From Silurus meridionalis (taxonomy: Eukaryota; Chordata; Actinopteri; Siluriformes; Siluridae): 64,000 nucleotides of DNA. A program made the position numbers and the translations under genes. Location of the stretch: positions 4,997,292 through 5,061,291 of the forward strand of contig NC_060909.1 of assembly GCF_014805685.1 (NCBI RefSeq). Reading direction: 5' to 3'. The notes under the pieces are model-generated. The model was not told the origin of the DNA. It was given only the letters and a program-made list of their open reading frames with translations, and ran no database searches. Of this stretch, positions 22,235-32,108 are shown in pieces (position 1 is the first letter of the stretch; the number at the start of each line of letters is the position of its first letter).

Positions 22235-22677
22235 AGGAATGGGAATGGGAGTTGTGAGATGCGTAATTGCAGCGTTGGAAACATTCCTCCAAGGACTCAA
22301 GGCCATATTAAAAGGGAAAACTTGAGACATGTTTGTGATAATATTGCTAATAAATCTCAGAGCTGGGCCTCGGACTCCTTGACGTTCACAGTAACGTGGC
22401 AGTTCATCTTGGTGGGGCCTCCAGGATTTAAGATTGGCCACAAACAATCTGAGTGGCACCGGATTTCGTAGGGACACGTGCGTCTCGCTATCCCCATAAA
22501 TCTCCACTTTCTCCTATGCAAATGATGCAGGGTTTTAATTGATAATTTCTCACATAGGACGGCTGTGTGGCGGACGGGAGGGTCCTAATGAGACGGAGAA
22601 GGGGGGACAGCCTAGAGCATTCACTTTACGGCCAGAATGAGCGATCGCTCAGGGAAGTGGGGTAATTATTTAGCTCA
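22235..22677. promoter_or_regulatory. Candidate conserved non-coding block with octamer and 14-bp palindrome
   Basis: About 440 bp free of repeats, bounded on the right by a (GT)n tract. Visible motifs: TEAD-like 'acattcctcc' near 22279, POU octamer ATGCAAAT at 22516-22523, homeodomain-type 'ttttaattgataatttc', and the exact palindrome tgagcgatcgctca at 22638-22651. CG dinucleotides are frequent. No convincing coding frame. Looks like a vertebrate developmental enhancer; this is inference. Confidence 0.4.
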
Positions 22678-22679
22678 GT

Positions 22680-22743
<64 letters not shown>
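22678..22743. repeat. (GT)n microsatellite
   Basis: About 32 GT units with one TT interruption at the start. Confidence 0.98.
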
Positions 22744-22745
<2 letters not shown>

Positions 22746-23278
22746 CTATATAGGCGAATATGAGAGAAGTGCTCTGCTTTTTAATAATGAGTATGTGATA
22801 GTGTTTTATTTTGAGCGTCTTCTTGCAATATATATATTTTATACTCAAACACATAGATACACTAAACATGCATCTAAAACATAAATACAATAGAAAACAG
22901 TGATGTGTGTATGACAGTAATATAAGAATTGACACACACTTATACTGGAAGTCTTTTTGTTCCACAAAATTTAGAGTCACAATACGAATAACAACGAAAC
23001 AAAATAATTAATTCATCCATTTATTCGCAGAAAAACAAACTTTTCTGCAACACAATCGAACATTAAATATTACTTCTCTAAACTACATAATTTAACAAAA
23101 ATTAGGGCTGCAATTGACGGCACAATTGGTAAAACCAAGTACATCAACGATCTAAAGTCATCCGTCAGAGTGAATTTACTGGCAAGTAAATAAATAAATA
23201 GAAACAAAAGTGAATGTAAATACATGGAATATTAATTGAGGGTTATTTTCTTTTAAAAAATGTATTTCGGCTAATTCG
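22744..23278. other. No recognised feature
   Basis: A/T-rich unique sequence. No repeat or gene recognised. Confidence 0.5.
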
Positions 23279-23363
23279 AAACCTTGTAGTGAAAAAAACA
23301 GGGTGTACAGACACATCAGTACACCCTGTTTTTTTCACTACAAGGTTTTCACTACAAGGTTTC
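23279..23363. repeat. Perfect 30-bp inverted repeat with 10-base loop, plus direct repeat
   Basis: Arms 23279-23308 and 23319-23348 are exact reverse complements over 30 bp, including a run of seven A/T, around the loop agacacatca. The last 14 bases of the right arm, tcactacaaggttt, are repeated directly at 23350-23363. Such perfection in otherwise unique DNA points to a recent origin. No T-run, miRNA-sized stem context or gene is attached. It could be a template-switch product, a tiny fold-back element or a short-read artefact. Confidence 0.93.
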
Positions 23364-23399
23364 CCCTGCAAAGGGGAGATTTGGAACTTACAACACACT

Positions 23400-23720
23400 C
23401 CACACATACAGCTGGAGTTTAACTACACAGTTCCTGCTCTGATCCACACCTGTTCCAGGCCTTAACCTCACCATTATAATGACAGTTTCATTTGATTTCA
23501 TGCAAATAATGGGCCGGGATGGAGCAGATCAAAAATTAATGTTCAACTTTTGGAAGCCGACATGAATTATTAAGGATGATTAATTCTTAATGACGGATGT
23601 CAAAAAATCAGCACCTCCCGCTAATTCTCGTAAAGCCACTTTATAGCACAGGGCTGCGGTTATGAAGCGGCCGAGAGGCGGAAAGACTCGACTCGCCTCG
23701 TCTCGACTGTTTGCTCTGAT
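23400..23720. promoter_or_regulatory. Candidate conserved non-coding block with octamer
   Basis: Repeat-free. Carries ATGCAAAT at 23500-23507, 'aaaattaatgttc', 'gaattattaagg', 'gatgattaattcttaatgac' (paired homeodomain cores near 23576-23595) and 'ccgctaattctcg'. The density of TAAT cores and CG dinucleotides differs from the surrounding A/T filler. No exon signals. Function inferred. Confidence 0.4.
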
Positions 23721-25349
23721 ACAGTAAAATGTCTCTCTGTTCTTTTCCTTTCTGTGTTTGCTTTTGGCTAAAATGGGAGTCGTGGGTGAAATGATTGGTC
23801 TACAAAAACCTGTTTTTTTCCCTTTTCTTTCTAATGTGTGTAAGACAGTGGGAGTGGGAGAGAGAAACAGCGAGTGTGTATGAGAAAGAAACAGAGAGAG
23901 AGAGAGAATAGTGTGGGAATAGTGTTTTATGCTCTGTTTATGTTGACCTGAGCTGAACAGGCTTTCGGAAATAGCTTGGGATTTAAAGTGTGTACGGTGA
24001 AACAGGATAATCTACACATAAATATTAGTCGCACACTTTTTTGTTGAGATTAGGCCTGAGTTTCAGGAAAAATATACAAAAATAAAAATAAATCATAATT
24101 AATTGGTAGCATGAGCATCTCTATTAATCTTTTGACTAGTAGACTTTATGATTACGGGGAAACTGGGCTCAAGCCACTTCATGATGTTCTGCTGATGTGG
24201 GTTTTTTTGTGTGTGTGTAATATATAAAATAAACAGGAATAATAAAACATAACACATGTAAACCCACCCACTTTATATTTAAAATAACAGCTTAATATCA
24301 TAAAACAATTTGAACAATTTGAACAAGGGGGACATTTATAAGAATTACATCCAAAAAAAAAACACACACTTACGCTTAATCTTCCCTAACCCTGGCCTTA
24401 AGCCTTTGAGCTGGTGATTTTATTATTCTTTATTTAAAAGTAACCTAAAACATTAGAATATTTCAATCGAGCTGCTCTGACTGTTATAGACACTGGACTA
24501 TCAAAAACTACAACAAATTAGCATAACAACAACAATATCCATATACACCGTATGCTCCAGGTATCCATATAAATTACCGTATATCTATTTACATGTACTA
24601 TAGTATCATGTTGCGATTTTTTTTATCATCCTATACTGTATGTACTGATGGGAGTGTGTGTTGCTAATTACTCCGATGTGGAACACATCTGTTGTACATA
24701 AAGAGGAGAAAAAGAATCACACGAATCTGTATCGCAGGGTTGCTCGTGCAGCACATGGGGAAGGATAATAAGGCAGGAGAAAGTACACTGAGGTCAAACA
24801 TGGACCTTTGTGACTAATTGCTTAACAATAGCTCGTTGTGGTTATAAATGCAGCTTTTTTTTTTTTTTTCTTTACTGCTTTATTTCCATTTTAACTTCAA
24901 ACATCACGTGCAAACATCAGCACGAAGTCCAGCATATGTAATCAGATCGTCGATAATCTGTAATCATGTAGGGATGAAACGGCACGCTGTGTTCGATATG
25001 TTGAAAATCTGTACACGATTTTGCATAAGCACAACCAGCACAGATGTATAATGATCCTTTCATGCCAGTAGGGGGAAGAGTGTCCAAAGAAACAGTGGAG
25101 ATAATGGCATCTCTCAGCAAGCTGAAGAGAAAACCTCTACTGCTGAATATGTTCTCCTGAAGCTTAGAACTTGCTACACTTGTATATGTTGTGCTCCCGA
25201 TCTCTCAAAAGTAAAAAAAAATTAAATCAAGCGCCATCATGAAAAGCAGTTATTGAATAGGAGATATGACGATATAGAGTGTGTGGGCATACAGGAGATT
25301 TGCATTGGCGTAATTATACTATACATATCAATGACGTGTGCATGGAATT
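23721..25349. other. Mostly unassigned; possible conserved island at 24640-24840
   Basis: GA-rich at 23850-23910, then A/T-rich. About 24640-24840 is repeat-free with 'gctaattactccga', 'gtgactaattgctt' and 'aacaatag' (SOX-like) words and could be a weak regulatory candidate. No gene or transposon recognised. Confidence 0.35.
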
Positions 25350-25382
25350 TAGATTATAATCCTCATCCAGGATTATAATCTA
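25350..25382. other. Perfect 14-bp palindrome with two inverted TAATCC sites
   Basis: Arms 25350-25363 (tagattataatcct) and 25369-25382 (aggattataatcta) are exact reverse complements around catcc. Each arm contains TAATCC, the core bound by K50 homeodomains of the OTX/PITX/GSC type, arranged head-to-head. The motif match is seen; any binding is inference. Confidence 0.85.
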
Positions 25383-25599
25383 TTATTCCCCAAACTCTGC
25401 ACTCTGCAGATCAAGGCCTCAGGAGCTGACTAGAGAGTAACCACAACGCCTAACCCTCTCAAGCTTCATGATCGTCTCCAAAGTCCACGTCTGACCTCCG
25501 AACTTCCTCCTGCATCATTATCCTTCCTCGTGCGCAGCAGCCTGACACGCTTCTCCTTTTCCTTTTTTTTTTTCAAATTTTCCATGAAAGGGTTCAACA

Positions 25600-25990
25600 A
25601 CCGGCGTGTTGTACAGCAGAGTAATTAGCAACGCATGCTCGTATTAATTAGCGCAGAGTGCTCTCGTTTTTATTAAAACGTATCAGGGAGAGATGGGGCG
25701 AGAGGCGCGACAATGGAGAGCATTGTTCTCGAGTGGGATTAGAGCACGTCTCTATCTCTGACCTCTCGGCACGACGCGATGGCGGGACAGCAGAACCCGG
25801 CTCAACCCTTCATTAAGCATTTTATGCAAATGCTATTTGTTTTATAAGCAAATTAACAGCGCCGATTCGCTGAAAAACAGGTGCTGTGGTGTGAATGCAC
25901 ACTAAATGATGTGATACTGGAGGAATTAATTAGAGCCTGAGCGGTAATTAGATGCAATAATTTGTGTGATTAGTGGCCTATTTAAGAAGC
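25600..25990. promoter_or_regulatory. Candidate conserved non-coding block
   Basis: Long repeat-free block with 'gagtaattagcaacgcatgc', 'gtattaattagcgcagag', octamer ATGCAAAT at 25824-25831, 'gcaaattaacagcgccgatt', 'aattaattagagcctgagcg', and 'ggtaattagatgcaataatt'. Repeated TAATTA cores with interspersed CG dinucleotides are typical of deeply conserved developmental enhancers. No coding frame. This is one of the strongest candidates by eye, but no alignment was possible. Confidence 0.45.
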
Positions 25991-25992
25991 AA

Positions 25993-26028
25993 GACACACA
26001 CACGCATACGCACGCACACGCGCGCACG

Positions 26029-26067
<39 letters not shown>
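25993..26067. repeat. (CA)n microsatellite with CG variants
   Basis: CA run with CG-containing units (cgcacgcacacgcgcgcacg) in the first half and pure CA in the second. Confidence 0.97.
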
Positions 26068-26069
<2 letters not shown>

Positions 26070-26121
26070 CCCTCCACATAACGCTATCCCACACATACTG
26101 TCTCTAAATGCTTGGCTGAGA

Positions 26122-26128
26122 GTGTGGT

Positions 26129-26174
<46 letters not shown>
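26122..26174. repeat. (GT)n microsatellite
   Basis: GT run complementary to the CA run 55 bp upstream; together they form a potential large hairpin. Confidence 0.97.
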
Positions 26175-26179
<5 letters not shown>

Positions 26180-26650
26180 ATAACCACACATGGACAGATG
26201 AGACGAGATTTCTTTCCCGCACTACCGGAAATGTTTCATTAAAAAACGCTGAGGTGGCCCCAGCTAATTACAAAAGCAAGCTCATGGTAAGGGGCCTCAA
26301 AACATCCTTTTTAAAAAAATCTCTCTCTTCTCTTGGCTCGGTGCCGACTGCTTCGAAGAGGGGGGAAAAAAAAGGCCTTTTCAGCTCAAAGCAAAATGAA
26401 AGCTATTCATGCAGCACTACTAAATTTGGAAAGGGCTCAAAGATAAAAGACAAACCCCCCCTTTCCTATGTATTATTAAAATCATAAAGTGCATAATTAA
26501 TTTTTGCAGATGCATTACATTTCTGGGCCTCATTGTAATTCGGTTCGTGGGGTTGCTCCGCATCCTGCTCATGAAGTCAGGTGAAAAAGATGCTCAGCGG
26601 AAACTTTTCGCCAAAGTGCGAGAGGATAATCGATGAAATGTGAAGGAGCA
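26175..26650. promoter_or_regulatory. Candidate conserved non-coding block
   Basis: Repeat-free. Includes 'ccagctaattacaaaagcaa' (about 26258), 'catttttaaaaaaatc'-type A/T runs, 'gtgcataattaatttttgca' (about 26490) and 'cattgtaattcggttcgtgg' (about 26531). A 173-codon plus-strand frame crosses the CA/GT tracts and this block, but half of it is microsatellite and there are no splice signals, so I do not call it a gene. Confidence 0.42.
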
Positions 26651-27019
26651 ATTATTTATTTATTTTTTTTTCGTGCACATGCACAAAATTTATAGTTCAC
26701 AACAATGTGCACGGTTGGATCTCTTACACACTGTAATCCATTTACACGATGGTTCACTTGGAGCTGGATTGGAAGCAGTTGTTTCAAACCAGAGTGTGAA
26801 TAGTCTGTTCCTACCAGAGCTTTGTAAATGCAAAAGCACAAAAAAGGCCCTGGCGTGAAATGTGTCTTAAAGAAGCACTGATCCAATCATTCAAACCATA
26901 GTTATCCTGGGACTAGCAATGAATTAACAGTATCTGGAAAATATGGAGTATGAGAAAGTATAAGACTTTAGAAATCGAGTTAAAATGTAGAAAACTCTGC
27001 CACTAGTCTAATGTATAAC
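26651..27019. other. No recognised feature
   Basis: Unique A/T-rich sequence without a recognised repeat or gene. Confidence 0.45.
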
Positions 27020-27262
27020 TGTAACAGCGTTTGATTGTTGCCACACTGACACTGTGCTTTTGGTCTTATTTAAGTTGTGTTTTTGCACAAATGTTTGCAC
27101 ACTTTATGCAGTCCTATGTGTAGGTCTGCTATTGTATACAGTACTATACAAATATGTTGTTTTATGTTGTCTCACGTAGCACACTGGTCCTGGATGATCA
27201 TAATTTCATTTGTACTGTACTTCATATGACTGAAATGACAATAAAAGTCAATTTTCTTGCAG
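27020..27262 (+). repeat. Retroelement 3' tail (LINE-like)
   Basis: Matches a 3' module common in fish: 'tttgcacactttatgcag', 'cgtagcacactggtcctgga', 'atttcatttgtactgtact', 'gactgaaatgacaataaaag', ending in a TCAA-type tail. It lacks any reading frame, so it is a truncated copy. Its last 60 bases resemble the tail of the catfish-type SINEs in this window. Confidence 0.6.
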
Positions 27263-27502
27263 CTGCTAATCTTCTAAGCTTGTAAATTTCAATAATTTAA
27301 TGCATTTAAAACTATTGAAAAGCTCCAAAACTATGATTTATGGAGCATTTTGGTCTGAAAACATATGCAGCAAAAGACTACATACATATGACAGAACATA
27401 CAGTAAAAAATCCAACCGCAATCAATCACTGGAGACTCATTTATAATCCAACAATGCAAGGTGTAAATGAGGCAAAGTGAAATTGCAGGACGTCATACAC
27501 TT

Positions 27503-27900
27503 TATATGCAAATGTTTGTAGACCATAAAATGTATATGTGCTTATTGAACATCCCATACCACATTTAGTTATCATGCTGTTGCTCATTCAGCTCTGAGAC
27601 TGTTAGTAAAATCAGGCACTGATGTAGGTGAGGAGGCCTGGGGTGCAGTCAGCTTTCCAATTCATCCAAAAGGTATTCAATGTAGTTAAGCAGGCCAATC
27701 AAGATCTTCCTCTCCAACCCATGCAAACATGTTCACGGAGCTGGCTTTGTGCACAGAAACATTGACATGGTGGAACAGATTTGGGTCTCCTACTTCACGT
27801 GAAGAGAATGAATTCTACTGCATTCAAGGACATTGAATTTGTTCGGGGAAAAACGACATAATGCTGGAAAAGTCAGGTGTCTTAATACTTTGGTGTATAT
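27503..27900 (-). mobile_element. Tc1-derived non-autonomous element, copy d
   Basis: Ends 'tatatgcaaatgtttgtaga' and 'aggtgtcttaatactttggt'. Interior landmarks shared with other copies: 'gaacatcccataccacattt', 'gttagtaaaatcaggcactg', 'ggaggcctggggtgcagtca' and 'gagctggctttgtgcacaga'. The segment matching 'tgttccactagattttggag' in relatives is deleted. Confidence 0.85.
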
Positions 27901-28091
27901 ATTGTCTTTGTGTAGGTAGTGGAAATACATTCTGGAAATTGCTCCAGGAATTAAAAAAGAGCAGACACATTTCAAGTATAATTATTTTATATTTATTAGG
28001 GTGGTTTTTTTTAGGGTGACTTTTATGTAATTTCTTTGTGTTTTCTGTTTTGGCTAATTCTTAAAATAATTTTTTTTTTTTTTTTTTTTTT
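27901..28091. other. Spacer ending in a long T-tract
   Basis: A/T-rich, ending in a 23-base T run (about 28069-28091) that forms the left edge of the tandem duplication. Confidence 0.6.
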
Positions 28092-30256
28092 ATTCAGCCA
28101 AATAGCAACAAACCAATGTTACTCAAAAACAAAAGATTTGTCATGTACTCTCCTGCTAATCTGCTAATTTGTTTTCCCCCCTGCATCGCTGCCTAGCATA
28201 CTGTGATGTTATTTTACTGTCAGAAATATTAAGTGTAATTCAATCCAAATCTGGATTACCAAAGCTTTTAGACTTGTTGGACAAAAGTCCTGTCTGCCTA
28301 CAATTGACTCTGCTTGGTCTTGTTTTTTGCTTTCTCATTTGGTGTCTGTTTTACACCTGCTCAAGTTTTCAACTCTGCCAAAAGTCGGCAACTACTTAGA
28401 AAAAGTTTATAGGTTTTGACCAGTGAAAATGTTATACTCCTCTCATTCTCAATGTAGGAAAATATAAGAAAAACCCTTCTTTGTTTTCCTAATTTTTACA
28501 TTCTTCAACTCAAGCCACTGCTGAAGCATGTCATGGACAGCAAACATTTCAGACATGTCCACCAACTAAAAAATATGAACTTGCATAGTTGAATTTTAAA
28601 TGTGTTTATAGTCTAATTACCTCGGTTAATACAGATAATTAAGAAATAAACCATAAATTACATATAATATTAAATGAGATCTCTAATCATATTTTTAAAT
28701 GCATCTTGTATATAAAAATACCAGAGAACTTTATAATAATAAAGCGGCTAATTGTATTAGTTCCAACATCCACCCAATGTCCAGAGTGACAACTAAAGCA
28801 ATTAGCATTAATTGGCACACAATTTACTGTATGATTACAGCATTGTTCTGACATTATTTCTGGCTGCAAGGACAGTCATATTTTATGTTCTAACGTGATC
28901 ATTTTTATATTAATACCTTGCACATGGACTAGAATGTAAACATAGACACTAAATATATAATTGTTTAAAATTGCTTTTAGGAAATCATTTTTTCTAATTT
29001 TAAAAGAAGACTTTAATGTGAATGAGAGTTACAACTTTATAAACAGGCAGGCTGTTATAATGTATAAGCTAACTTAATTAATTTGTTTGGTGGACATTTT
29101 ACAACTTTAAAGCGTTACTACGCTACCAAAGTTGTTGGACAACTAACCATCAGATTCTTTGTGTTTTTTTATTCAGCCAAATAGCAACAAACCAATGTTA
29201 CTCAAAACAAAAGATTTGTCATGTACTCTCCTGCTAATCTGCTAATTTGTTTTCCCCCCTGCATCGCTGCCTAGCATACTGTGATGTTATTTTACTGTCA
29301 GAAATATTAAGTGTAATTCAATCCAAATCTGGATTACCAAAGCTTTTAGACTTGTTGGACAAAAGTCCTGTCTGCCTACAATTGACTCTGCTTGGTCTTG
29401 TTTTTTGCTTTCTCATTTGGTGTCTGTTTTACACCTGCTCAAGTTTTCAACTCTGCCAAAAGTCGGCAACTACTTAGAAAAAGTTTATAGGTTTTGACCA
29501 GTGAAAATGTTATACTCCTCTCATTCTCAATGTAGGAAAATATAAGAAAAACCCTTCTTTGTTTTCCTAATTTTTACATTCTTCAACTCAAGCCACTGCT
29601 GAAGCATGTCATGGACAGCAAACATTTCCAGACATGTCCACCAACTAAAAAAATATGAACTTGCATAGTTGAATTTTAAATGTGTTTATAGTCTAATTAC
29701 CTCGGTTAATACAGATAATTAAGAAATAAACCATAAATTACATATAATATTAAATGAGATCTCTAATCATATTTTTAAATGCATCTTGTATATAAAAAAA
29801 TACCAGAGAGAACTTTATAATAATAAAGCGGCTAATTGTATTAGTTCCAACATCCACCCAATGTCCAGAGTGACAACTAAAGCAATTAGCATTAATTGGC
29901 ACACAATTTACTGTATGATTACAGCATTGTTCTGACATTATTTCTGGCTGCAAGGACAGTCATATTTTATGTTCTAACGTGATCATTTTTATATTAATAC
30001 CTTGCACATGGACTAGAATGTAAACATAGACACTAAATATATAATTGTTTAAAAATTGCTTTTAGGAAATCATTTTTTTCTAATTTTAAAAAGAAGACTT
30101 TAATGTGAATGAGAGTTACAACTTTATAAACAGGCAGGCTGTTATAATGTATAAGCTAACTTAATTAATTTGTTTGGTGGACATTTTACAACTTTAAACG
30201 TTACTACGCTACCAAAGTTGTTGGACAACTAACCATCAGATTCTTTTGTGTTTTTT
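28092..30256. repeat. Tandem duplication, unit about 1.08 kb, zero substitutions
   Basis: Copy 1 is 28092-29170 (1079 bp), copy 2 is 29171-30256 (1086 bp). Reading base by base I find no substitution, only about eleven small indels, nearly all in homopolymer or dinucleotide runs (A4/A5, A6/A7, A5/A7, T6/T7, GAGA/GAGAGA, one C, one G). These sum to the 7-bp length difference. The junction joins a T-run inside the start of a Tc1-derived element to the T-run left of copy 1. The unit is otherwise non-repetitive and contains TAAT-rich DNA. Either a very recent duplication or uncollapsed haplotypes/assembly error. Confidence 0.95.
28600..28900. promoter_or_regulatory. Candidate conserved block within the duplicated unit
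   Basis: Inside copy 1 (repeated at about 29679-29985 in copy 2). Repeat-free, with 'gtctaattacctcggttaat', 'gcggctaattgtattagttc', 'aaagcaattagcattaattg' and 'gcacacaatttac'. The TAAT cores and lack of transposon sequence suggest regulatory DNA; if the duplication is real this block is duplicated too. Confidence 0.3.
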
Positions 30257-30612
30257 GAACTTCCAATTCCACATTTAGGAACCCTAAACATTTAGGCCCT
30301 TTTGGCTGTGTTAATAACCTTAACACTTCTGAGAAGATGTTCCACTAGATTTTGGAGTGTGCTTTTGAAGATTTGTGCTCATTCAGCCACAATGCTGTTA
30401 GTAAAGACAGGTGTAGGACACTCAAGATCTTCAACTCCAACCCATGTAAACCCTATCTTCATGAAGCTTAATTTTTGCATTTAATGGTGGAACAGGCTTA
30501 GGTTTCATAGCTCAAGTAAAGGAAAATTTCATTCTACCCCATCCAAAGACAATATACAATTGTGATTTGAGTTTGGGCCAGAAAGGTCAGGTGTTCCAAT
30601 ACATGTCCATAT
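30211..30612 (-). mobile_element. Tc1-derived non-autonomous element, copy e
   Basis: Left end 'accaaagttgttggacaact' continues 'aaccatcagattcttttgtg', then 'gaacttccaattccacattt', 'gatgttccactagattttgg', 'gatttgtgctcattcagcca', and right end 'caggtgttccaatacatgtc'. Its first ~50 bp also appear truncated at 29122-29170, the end of duplicated copy 1, so the duplication breakpoint lies inside this element. Confidence 0.85.
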
Positions 30613-30770
30613 ATATTGAAAAAATAACTATATAAAAAGTACATTATTAAATAAGCCATCGCTACATTTTACAGTGTGAATGGAATACATTTTAATTTGG
30701 TGCCTGGAATGCATGATTGATTAGTTTGTTATCACAGCAGGCCTTGATTTTAGAATTTTTAGAATAAAAA

Positions 30771-31080
30771 GTATTTGGCCCAAAATGTGTGGACTTGAGA
30801 TTGTTACATAATACATGATTGTATAAAATGCAGATTTTTTTTTATAAAGTTTCTCTTTTACTGGAACTCTAAAGACCTGTTCACGGCATGATGACAAGGC
30901 TTGCCGAGGTTGGTGTAGAAAAATCCAGAGGCTTTGAAATCAACCCCTATGAACACCTTTGGGATGAGTTAGAACACCAACTACACCGGACCTCCTTGTC
31001 CAACATCAGTGTTGAACCACACTAATGAATTTGTAGGTAAATGAGCACAAATCCCCACCAACCCACTCCGAAATGTAGCT
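30771..31080 (+). mobile_element. Tc1-derived non-autonomous element, copy f, badly degraded
   Basis: Landmarks in plus order: 'gtatttggcccaaaatgtgt', 'tttactggaactctaaagac', 'gaacacctttgggatgagtt', 'agaacaccaactacaccgga', 'caacatcagtgttgaaccac', 'gagcacaaatccccaccaac'. The GMSELEH-type transposase codons are still traceable. The right end is lost. Confidence 0.65.
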
Positions 31081-31099
31081 AAAAACAAAAAAAAAAAGA

Positions 31100-31430
31100 A
31101 AGGAAACTAAAAGTGGTGGCAGAAGGAATCCTGCTCTCAGATTAAAACTATTGAGCTCTTTTTTTGGCAGTAAAGTAACATCATAGCAGACGCTTGTTCT
31201 GTGGGTGAGGCTGAAATTAATCTCCATCTCGTTGCCAAAACCGTGGGGACGAGGAAGAGCAGATTGTGCACTGCTTAGCCTCCATTTATGATTACACCAC
31301 TCTCTTTCTGTTTTCGGGATAACAGGGCTAAGGCTGTGTTGGATTAAGATGCGTGGATGAAAGTTCAGAGCATTGAACACGTTCCCATGAATTGAATTGG
31401 AACAAAAAGTCATACACAAATTATTATTGG
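31100..31430. promoter_or_regulatory. Candidate conserved non-coding block
   Basis: Repeat-free, with 'gaggctgaaattaatctcca' near 31209 and 'tccatttatgattacaccac' near 31281. A 137-codon minus-strand frame overlaps it but shows no domain, no codon-like bias that I can see and no splice context. Regulatory status is inference. Confidence 0.28.
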
Positions 31431-31704
31431 AAAACTAAATTTGGGAATAAGTACAATAGGAGGGGGTTAATTTGCAATAAAGCATCTCTGTCTATCATAT
31501 AGAGGAAGGGGGAAAGAAATCGGGGTATAAGTACAGGACAGCATAAAATACACACAAAAAATATATAAAAAGATCTGGGAATAAATGAGTGTTAAAAAAA
31601 AAAAAACAACAACAAACTAACAAAGACAAATAATTGTAAAACAAATCTGTGTAGGAGAGGATAGATAAACAATAAATATTCTCTTTATCTCATACTGAGA
31701 TATA
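31431..31704. other. No recognised feature
   Basis: A-rich sequence with poly-A at 31595-31606, leading into the tetranucleotide arrays. Confidence 0.5.
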
Positions 31705-31770
31705 TAAACAAACAAACAAACAAACAAACAAATAAATAAATAAACAAAAATAAATAAATAAGCAAATAAA
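31705..31770. repeat. (AAAC)n/(AAAT)n tetranucleotide tract
   Basis: Begins as AAAC units and shifts to AAAT units by single-base change. Confidence 0.95.
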
Positions 31771-31807
31771 CCCACAATTAGAAAAGATCTGGAAACAATT
31801 AAGATTC

Positions 31808-31864
31808 AAAACAAACAAACAAACAAACAAACAAACAAACAAACTAACTAACTAACTAACAAAC

Positions 31865-31908
<44 letters not shown>

Positions 31909-31910
31909 AA
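31808..31910. repeat. (AAAC)n to (AACT)n tetranucleotide tract
   Basis: About nine AAAC units pass into AACT units, back to AAAC briefly, then about 13 AACT units. The unit has changed by point mutation and expansion. Confidence 0.96.
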
Positions 31911-31979
31911 AACCCCCATAAATTATTTAGGATAAATTCACGATAAAGGATCTCTGTCCTATATCTATAATCTATAATC

Positions 31980-32108
<129 letters not shown>

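Noticed and set aside
23279..23348. microRNA precursor or transcription terminator
   Set aside because: A perfectly paired 30-bp stem without bulges and with a 10-base loop is not typical of a vertebrate miRNA, and there is no associated transcript or T-run. I kept it only as a hairpin.
25966..26487. 173-codon open frame
   Set aside because: Its first half is translated CA/GT microsatellite and the rest has no domain, no splice sites and an enhancer-like composition.
28169..28399. 76-codon hydrophobic frame, repeated identically at 29247-29477
   Set aside because: It begins at TTG rather than ATG, and its identity in both copies follows from the DNA being duplicated without substitutions, not from selection on protein.
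31006..31419. 137-codon minus-strand frame
   Set aside because: Starts within a degraded transposon, contains no recognisable domain, and ends in low-complexity hydrophobic residues. Likely chance.
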